Below are positions 57,470-64,000 of a stretch of DNA of 64,000 bases, one piece after another. Within the stretch, counting starts at the first letter, position 1. Every line of letters starts with the position of its first letter. This stretch comes from Sphagnum compactum (Eukaryota > Bryophyta > Sphagnopsida > Sphagnales): the NCBI GenBank assembly GCA_965153455.1, contig OZ234493.1, positions 3,410,001 through 3,474,000 of the forward strand, in the 5' to 3' direction. The notes below the pieces were generated by a model that was not told the DNA's origin, made no database searches, and saw nothing but the letters and a program-made list of their open reading frames with translations. Both the position numbers and the translations under genes were made by a program.

Positions 57470-60060
57470 GTGTTTTTTGAAGATGTGTCTTTCTAAAGTT
57501 TCTTTCATAACACCATATTCACAAGTAGATTTTCAATACCTTCTCCATCAATTTAGATCCCATTTCTTTTCAATTGAATTCAACTCAATTGGATTTAATT
57601 TGCATGCAATGTCATTTAATACTTTCATTCAAAGTGGAACTTAGTTTTCACATGAAATCAATTCTTTTTTTTCATCAATTGATCAATTGATCATCATTGG
57701 TGACACACAACAACATGGAGCTAAAATAGATATTATGATTTGTGTAAACATTACACATTATTATAATGCACATGTATCTTAAGATTAGATAGTGTGTATT
57801 GTGCCAAATATTGCTATGGGTATTAACTATTTTTATATATTAATGACAATTTATAACAAGAATTTTAAGTTGAATCCATTAATCAATTTATAACCATGCA
57901 ATGAACATAATGAACTTGATTCTTAATGTTATTACTAAAATGTATTTTAAGTACTCTCAATTCAAAAATGCTTCCACACCCTAGATTGTAGAATTCTAGT
58001 TATGGATCAAATCTTGGAACCCAATAAAAGTTAATTTCACTCAAAGTGGTCGTTTCTTGCGCTAAATAAATTAAAAAAATAACATATGTTGTGATTCACC
58101 AAGCACAGAATGCAAAGCGGAACTCCATCAAAACATGTTGGAATAATGGAAGGAATTCATCAATTGGGGCATCATTGTCATTCAACCTTCAAAAATTGAC
58201 ATGCATTAGACATCCTTATTGAAAAGAATTATAGTTCTTTGGAAGTCTTTGAAGAGCAAGGAACAAAAAAAATGAAAGCAATGGAGATGAAAAGGGAAGT
58301 GGCTAGCAAAAAGGTTCCAATGACAATTGCCCACTCCCATCATGTGAAAATGTCTTCTTGGACAATGAGTAAGGTGTCTATTTTGATTAGGGTTTTAGTC
58401 ATCAACAATTTACTTCTTTGAGTAGGTAAGGCCATAATGTTTTCATGAATAGCGTTTTTGTTTGTTGGTGAAAAATTTCCAAATTTCTTAAAAAAAAATT
58501 TGGGATGGCCACTAATGTGCTTGGATGTGAAGGATGAGAATTTAAAATTTTTTAATCTAAAGCTATAAAGGTATTAGCACCATAACCCCTATTGAAAGGT
58601 ACAAATTTTTACCTCAATGGTGAAAGATCAACATCAACAATTTGTTAAATCTCCTCCTCATAATGACTACTCTCAACGTCTTACTCACCATGACCATAAG
58701 GTCATTGCAAAACTTAGTTACCCATCGAGGCAATTTTCCAAAATATTTTTTACTTTTCACAACTTTCATTACCTTAAATCTCTTGCTTATAGCATTTCAA
58801 TGTTAGGTTCCAAGAGCTTCCAAGTTATGTTGAACTCCTTGGACCTAGCAATTTGTGAAAGACTAACATTGAATGGGCCTGGGTTGTTGAATGTGTTATA
58901 ACTTTTTAAGTTTTGGGCACAAAGAACCAACAACTTGGAACTTGGATTTGGTGGATTCCATGTGTGATTTCAAGCTTAGGGTTGGTAGTAAGAGGTGAAT
59001 GCTTGTAATTATTAGCTTGATACAAATACTTGCACCCTTTCATATGGTGTATTTGTTGCATCTTAGTTCTTACAACTTTACAAGGCTCTCTAAGTCTTGT
59101 TACATCTTTTATGTGTTGAGTCATTAAACCTATACAAGTTTTTTCACCTCAAATGTTCATTGTTTACTTTGCTCCTTTGAGGTGTCTATGTTGGTTGTTT
59201 AAAATTCAAACACCTTGTAAATTGTAGCTTTGGAACAAATTTTTGTATTGGTCCCAAGTCCCAACCACAAGTAGGTTAAATTGAGACTATGACACAAAGA
59301 AATTTCTAAACCATTTTGAGTTGCAACTATATTAAAACTTAAAACTTTGTCCTTAAAGAAATTAGGGTCACAAATGACATCGTTGGACTTATGTTGAAAA
59401 CATTCCTACATGCCATTATAGATTTTCTAAGGAAGAAATGGTAGAAGGGACAAAGAAAAGTTTCAGTTATATTAATGATCGGAAAAACCTACCCATTTAT
59501 AAATTATTTTTTCTTGAACCTAGATATAAAGACTTGGCATCCAAATTCACAAAATTTTCACCCCTATACCAATTCTCCAAATACAACAGAAGGAAGATTT
59601 CGCACTTGGTGTGAAATTTGAATCCTAGCTTACAATAACTCCACCCTACTCAATATTTGAACCTCTCGCCAATATTTCCCACACTCAAGATAGCTTACTT
59701 TTTGTTTCCCAGCTCTCACCCATAAGAATAAAAATTGAGATTGTGAAAGGTGGGTACAAGGCTCCATCAATATTTCTCACATCCAAGATAGCCAAATGCT
59801 TATTATTTCTCAAGCCTCAACCATAATATCTTGCCAATAAAAAACAATTGGTATACCATGCAATGCTTTTCAACGTACAGCATCCTCCCATAAAAACTTG
59901 TGTGAAGCCATTTCATTGCCCCAAACCCACATGATCTATATTGTTCTTCATTCCGAACATAACATGTAGGTTGCCCAGGAATGCTCTAAAGAAATACCAA
60001 ATACAAACCTAAACCCTAAAAAAAGCAATCTTGAGGTACCCCACATGTTGATGTTTGGCA
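57470..60060. other. AT-rich DNA, no recognisable gene
   Basis: Only short frames without domains. Confidence 0.5.
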
Positions 60061-60776
60061 GTACCTCTCAGTTAAAACTGGATAATTTTGGCTTGATTGG
60101 CCAAATGCAGTTGGAACCCTTATATACCGAATCCGAGTTAGTAAAAGTGCAATAGGGTCCTCAGTGAAGAGCTTAATTTGTTCTTGTTGTTGGGTCCGCT
60201 GATCACAATTTACTATTCACGACCTCAATAACCAAAAAGAAAGGGAGCTTTAACATTTCATTGCACTGATAACATAAGATTATATGTTCACATTCATCAC
60301 ATGGATTACCTTACACTAGGGTCAGTGTCCTCGTTAAATTAATCTTTTTAATATTAAAATTGAATTTTTGTGAAAAGATGACACTGATGAGATTAAAAAT
60401 CCTCATAATTATGGCAAGCTACGAAATGGAAAATCTGATTACTGATATGAAAATCTTATTAGTCTGCTCTAAAACCCAAAAAATTAAAATAGTTATTCCA
60501 AAGTTACAATACAAATTAGTTTTTTGAAAGATTTTTTTTTGGCCACCTCAATGTCGAACCTGACCCTAGTCTACGGGTATCTCTTTAGCTGGGAGGATGG
60601 AAGGGAAGAAGAAGATCAGTTTTGAAAAATCTGTTATGATCAAATTCAATGCTCCAAGTTTGGTTGACAAGAGAGGGCAGGCAGGAGTTTAAATAAACGC
60701 TTTAGAACGTGTTGTCCAAATATACACTACGAAATTTCTCGTAGATCTTTACGTATGAGTTTCCTGTTGTTGTGGT

Positions 60777-60792
60777 CTGGGGACGTCGACAG
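60777..60792 (+). promoter_or_regulatory. Conserved GACGTC element, copy E
   Basis: CTGGGGACGTCGACAG, as in C. Confidence 0.5.
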
Positions 60793-61072
60793 ACAACTTG
60801 CTAAAGTTACACGAGCTTTCTGTGTGGTTGTTCGCCAGGATCTTATGTCTGATAATTGAAAAATTTCCTTGTCATGGTGTCGAAGCAGATAGTCAATTGC
60901 TGCAGCGCGTGAGGAACATTCTTGCTCATCATCTAAGGTAGCAGCTGGCGATGGTGAGCTACAATTATTTGCAATTCGTTGCACATTGTAGGAGTTTCGC
61001 GGTTTTTCCATTTGGAGGTTTTAATGCTTGCAGCGATCCTCACCTGCAAAAGTTTTACCGAGAACGGAAAAT

Positions 61073-61094
61073 GCGTGTTTTTTCAGCAACACGC
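61073..61094 (+). promoter_or_regulatory. Dyad-symmetry promoter element, copy E (short spacer)
   Basis: Perfect arms GCGTGTT (61073-61079) and AACACGC (61088-61094) are separated by only 8 bp. The inner CTTG...CAAG is deleted but both arms are kept. Confidence 0.65.
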
Positions 61095-61156
61095 CCAGTA
61101 GAATGCTGCACAAACACCCCTGCAGATCTTGCTTGGATTGGCAGTGGTGCTCATAG

Positions 61157-61164
61157 TATATAAG
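61157..61164 (+). promoter_or_regulatory. TATA box, copy E
   Basis: TATATAAG, in the context CATAGTATATAAG shared with copy F. Confidence 0.68.
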
Positions 61165-61682
61165 AAGTTGTTACCTCTGCTAAATTCTTCACACATTTCT
61201 TGTGCAGCAAAGAGTGCAGCATCGAGTGGGATATTCATCAGTTGAATCACGAAGTTAGATTTTTCCATATTCTTTCCGAATCAGCTCAATTAAAACATCA
61301 TTCAACTGGCTTGTGGTAAACCAAAGTCCTGCAATTAGAGGCTTTTTCAATTTCAACGATCAATTAGGAGTTTCCTTGTTGACAGCTTTGCTTCCAGCTT
61401 CTTCCAGCTCCTAGATCGTATCTAAGTACTAGAATTTGTCCCTGCAGAATTCCTATTTTTCCTAATTTTCATTTCCCCCTGGATTCAATCTTCACCAATA
61501 CAATACTTCCAGCATATTCCCTCCCCATTCTAGATCTTGGTTTTCTTGGCTTTTTGGTGTGTGGATTCGATCCAGATCTGCAGCTTTCATTTGGAGCTAC
61601 CAGATTACTCAGAGAGTGTCAAAGCCAGATTTCCTAAGGCTTGCAGAATTTGGTTTATTGGATGACCACAGACAACAACAAA

Positions 61683-62048
61683 ATGACCTGGCCAGCTCTA
61701 TCTAAGGTGGTGGATCCATGCAATTACCTCAAGAGTGTATCTGGAGGACAGGGGCAGGAATTACACCAGAGCTTCTGCAGCATGATGGCCCTCAACAATC
61801 CCCGGTCTGTCAATCTGGCTGACAACGAAGGAGACGGTGGATCATCAAACTACAAACCTCCAAAGAGAACCCAGTTCCTCCAATCTTTTGGAGATGGCAA
61901 AGGATTGTCATGGAAGCCCCCACCTCGCCCTAAGGGCGCTATGTGTACAGGGAACACAAAGAATATTTTGGGGTGGGGAGTTGATGCTGGGGGCGATGGA
62001 GATGGTGGTGGGAGTAAAATTAAACCTGGGAAGTGTGATCTCTGGTGA
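61683..62048 (+). CDS. Gly/Asp/Pro-rich small protein of unknown function, copy E
   Basis: The intact 121-aa ORF opens MTWPALSKVVDPC and ends KPGKCDLW. It shares DNEGDGGSSNYKPPKRTQ, FGDGKG and LGWGVDAGGDGDGGGSK with the others. Cysteine 40 is replaced (NNPRSVN instead of NNCQYVY), and the Pro run is broken by Arg (PPPRP). An in-frame ATG 21 bases upstream (61662, MTTDNNK) could be used instead. No ATG lies between the TATA box (61157) and 61662. It has a good TATA box and dyad and a downstream AATAAA (62512). With B, D and F it is one of the four copies whose frame and upstream region are both intact. Confidence 0.64.
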   Translation: MTWPALSKVVDPCNYLKSVSGGQGQELHQSFCSMMALNNPRSVNLADNEGDGGSSNYKPPKRTQFLQSFGDGKGLSWKPPPRPKGAMCTGNTKNILGWGVDAGGDGDGGGSKIKPGKCDLW

Positions 62049-62511
62049 CAATCATCAGTAGCAGCACCTCAGAACACATGAATTGCAGTACATGCTTAAG
62101 ATAGATGGTTTTCTTGTTGCCGGAAAGAAAGCTCAGGACATTGAACCCAGTAAAACCTTTGTGGGTTTTTCCGCTTGAAGGATAGATAGCAGTTACAGTA
62201 AGCAATCAAACACAAAATAGTCTTAGGAAAACATTGGGCATGTGCAACCTCCAGATCTTCCCAAACTTCTTACTTGTCATTGTTAGTGCAGTACAACTCA
62301 TTTCAATTTGTACACATATGGGTCATTTGATGTGCTCAATTCTTTTACCCACATGGGTCAGCTACCACAACCCCCAACCCCAGTAGATCATTGCCAGATA
62401 GTAAGGGTGGAGGAAGAACAGAAAAACAGAGTAGTTAACAGAACCTGGAGGCTGGAATTCACATTCAGTCACACTTTTTGTGGACCTTAGCCTGTACCTA
62501 GTGATACTTTG

Positions 62512-62517
62512 AATAAA
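62512..62517 (+). terminator. Poly(A) signal, copy E
   Basis: AATAAAG follows the diverged but recognisable TTTTTGTGGACCTTAGCCTGTAC context. Confidence 0.5.
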
Positions 62518-63399
62518 GGCACTCATTCAGTCCCTTTGAGGTGCCATGCTTTTCTAAGGATTTGAGTTTGCAGGCATGAGTCCAATGCGCATGAGTCCAA
62601 CTTTGGTTGTCTGCAGCTTCAAGTAGGAGGACAGCAGCAGAGGCTCTAAGTCACATGAAGAAACAGCCATCCTGGTTCTCTAAGGTATGCATCAAGTATC
62701 CTCTTCCATGTCCTACACTGTCCCATCATGTTTGGGGCCCTCATCAATGCATACTAATCAAGAAGTCCTATCCATTGGAAAGGCTTTAACATTCATAAAG
62801 CACCAGCAGAGAATTTCTAGTGTATCTTGAGGGCACGCTATCAAGTAAAATTTTTCCTTTGTAGAAAGCGGGGCATTTCAAAAATGAGATGCCAGATCCA
62901 GCAGGCAGTTCCTGTTTCAAAATGGCCTTGTGAGCTTTTATTCATTACTTTTGCATCATACCCAGTGGATCCCAACAGGAATCACACTAAAATAATGAAA
63001 ATCTTGATTTCCTACTAATTCTTGACCCTCTGCCCTGAGGAGCCAGGGCATTACCCTACACTTAATGCTTGGGAAAGATTATTTCAGGAGTTCCTGACAT
63101 TCAAAATCTTTAAATCTGAGATGTACCAAAGTGGAAAACCATGAATGATGATGCTACTATCATGGTGCCTGCAGGCTCCTTTGTGCATAATTTCAACAAG
63201 CCACGTTGACTATTGGCATATAGGTCAGTGCCAATATCACTTGCTTGCAGGATGATGGGGGTGTTTTTAACATCTGTCAAGCGTTGACTGGGGTTTAGGT
63301 TAGGTTGCATCCTAACCCCTAAACCAGGTTGACTACTTTGGCTTCCTTCTGGATTTCATTTTTCTTTCGTCTTTCCACCATTCGTTTTTTTGTTCATCT

Positions 63400-64000
63400 C
63401 AATAGAATGACACAGGCTTCTGTGGTTAGGTAAAGCCTGAAGCCGCAGGCTTCACCAGAATAAGGGTTCGCATGAAGTTGATCCAAGCATGCTCCAGATT
63501 CCCATAAAACCCATGGCCAAGGGTTTCACTGTGTATGCTACTTGAACAGGTAATACCCAAAAAAAAAAAAGTTTTAAATGTGCGCAACAGTTTAGGACAG
63601 TTTCAATTCTGTTTTGCTTTCCGGAAGAATTGTTGACCACGCATGTCCTCAACGATGATGATGATAAATAGGAGACTCCACAAGCTAGTAATGATCTAAA
63701 GTACTAATTCATGAGCATTTGCTGATCAGTCTGCGGATATGATATTCATTGTAGCAATCATGACTATGTAAACAGCTTGAAGATTACACAGACAGAAACA
63801 AAGATATCGACGCTGGTTTGACAAATCTGCATCAACTTGTCAAACACGAACATGTAAGTCAAGAGTACTATAAGTCCAGGCATGATTGATGTTTCACTTG
63901 TTGCAGGTCCGTTGAGGATTCCATGTTGCGAACGGCCTGTTTTGACCTCCTCTGGAGGTTTAACTCTTTTTTGGATTTTCGGCAGTTTCCTTCTCAGAAG
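63400..64000. other. No supported gene at the right edge
   Basis: A splice-donor-like GTAAGT (63854) and an acceptor-like TTGTTGCAG (63906) are visible, but no consistent coding frame crosses them. Confidence 0.4.

Larger units (their letters stand above)
60060..63400 (+). repeat. Cassette block E
   Basis: It aligns with C and B from GCAGTTGGAACCCTTATATACCG (60110) through the gene to the TTCCTTCTGGATTTC region near 63345. It is more diverged upstream and downstream than within the leader and ORF. Confidence 0.82.

Noticed and set aside
63776-64000. Exon-like stretches (LEDYTDRNKDIDAGLTNLHQ, then SVEDSMLRTACFDLLWRF) with GTAAGT and TTGCAG between them
   Set aside because: The intervening 53 bp is too short for a usual plant intron, and the frame after the acceptor hits a stop in the required phase.
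1-64000. CRISPR arrays, rRNA genes or bacterial operons
   Set aside because: No regularly spaced identical repeats, no rRNA motifs and no compact gene clusters are present.

Overview
The window looks like nuclear DNA of a land plant with a large, repeat-rich genome. A gymnosperm is my best guess, but the sequence does not prove it. It is AT-rich, has very few long open frames and no bacterial-style gene packing. It is full of decayed transposons (LINE, hAT, CACTA, a solo LTR, several terminal-inverted-repeat families) and carries a mitochondrial-type tRNA-Ser relic.

The dominant structure is a gene cassette present six times in about 55 kb. I call the copies A (5432-10643, +), C (about 14463-17680, +), B (28320-33582, +), D (about 37880-42190, -), F (about 44440-45700, -, old and divergent) and E (about 60060-63400, +). 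Each cassette has, in order: a conserved upstream region, a dyad-symmetry element (GCGTGTT...AACACGC, or AGCACGC in A and B), a TATA box or its remnant, a 320-530 nt leader (free of ATG in five copies), a small ORF starting at ACA-ATG-(A/C)AC/ACC-TGG, and a 3' region. A, B, C, D and E share an AATAAAG signal after the stop. The predicted protein is about 121-125 aa, hydrophilic, and rich in Gly, Asp and Pro. I do not recognise the family. Copies B, D, E and F have intact ORFs. A has a one-base deletion that replaces its C-terminus. C is frameshifted.

Region by region: 1-700 holds a two- or three-exon transposase-like fragment (-). 1480-4020 is an array of degenerate palindromic words with a 420-bp polypurine tract. 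A LINE 3' remnant and cassette A follow. 10.6-14.4 kb is low-complexity and tandem-repeat DNA with a 627-bp TIR element. Cassette C follows. 19.2-22.2 kb is an inverted and rearranged copy of the palindromic array, hit by a solo LTR and a CACTA MITE. 23.2-24.6 kb is a nested pair of TIR elements. A second LINE 3' remnant and cassette B follow. 33.6-37.9 kb is repeat DNA with another TIR element. D and F lie on the minus strand. 48.4-49.9 kb is a hAT transposase pseudogene. 51.2-55.9 kb holds two MITEs, an 86-bp tandem repeat, a LINE remnant (-) and a TIR element. A tRNA-Ser(UGA) relic sits at 57.4 kb, and E closes the window.

A and B are the youngest pair. Their duplication includes the LINE remnant and part of the array, so paralogous empty sites are available and let several insertions be defined to the base.
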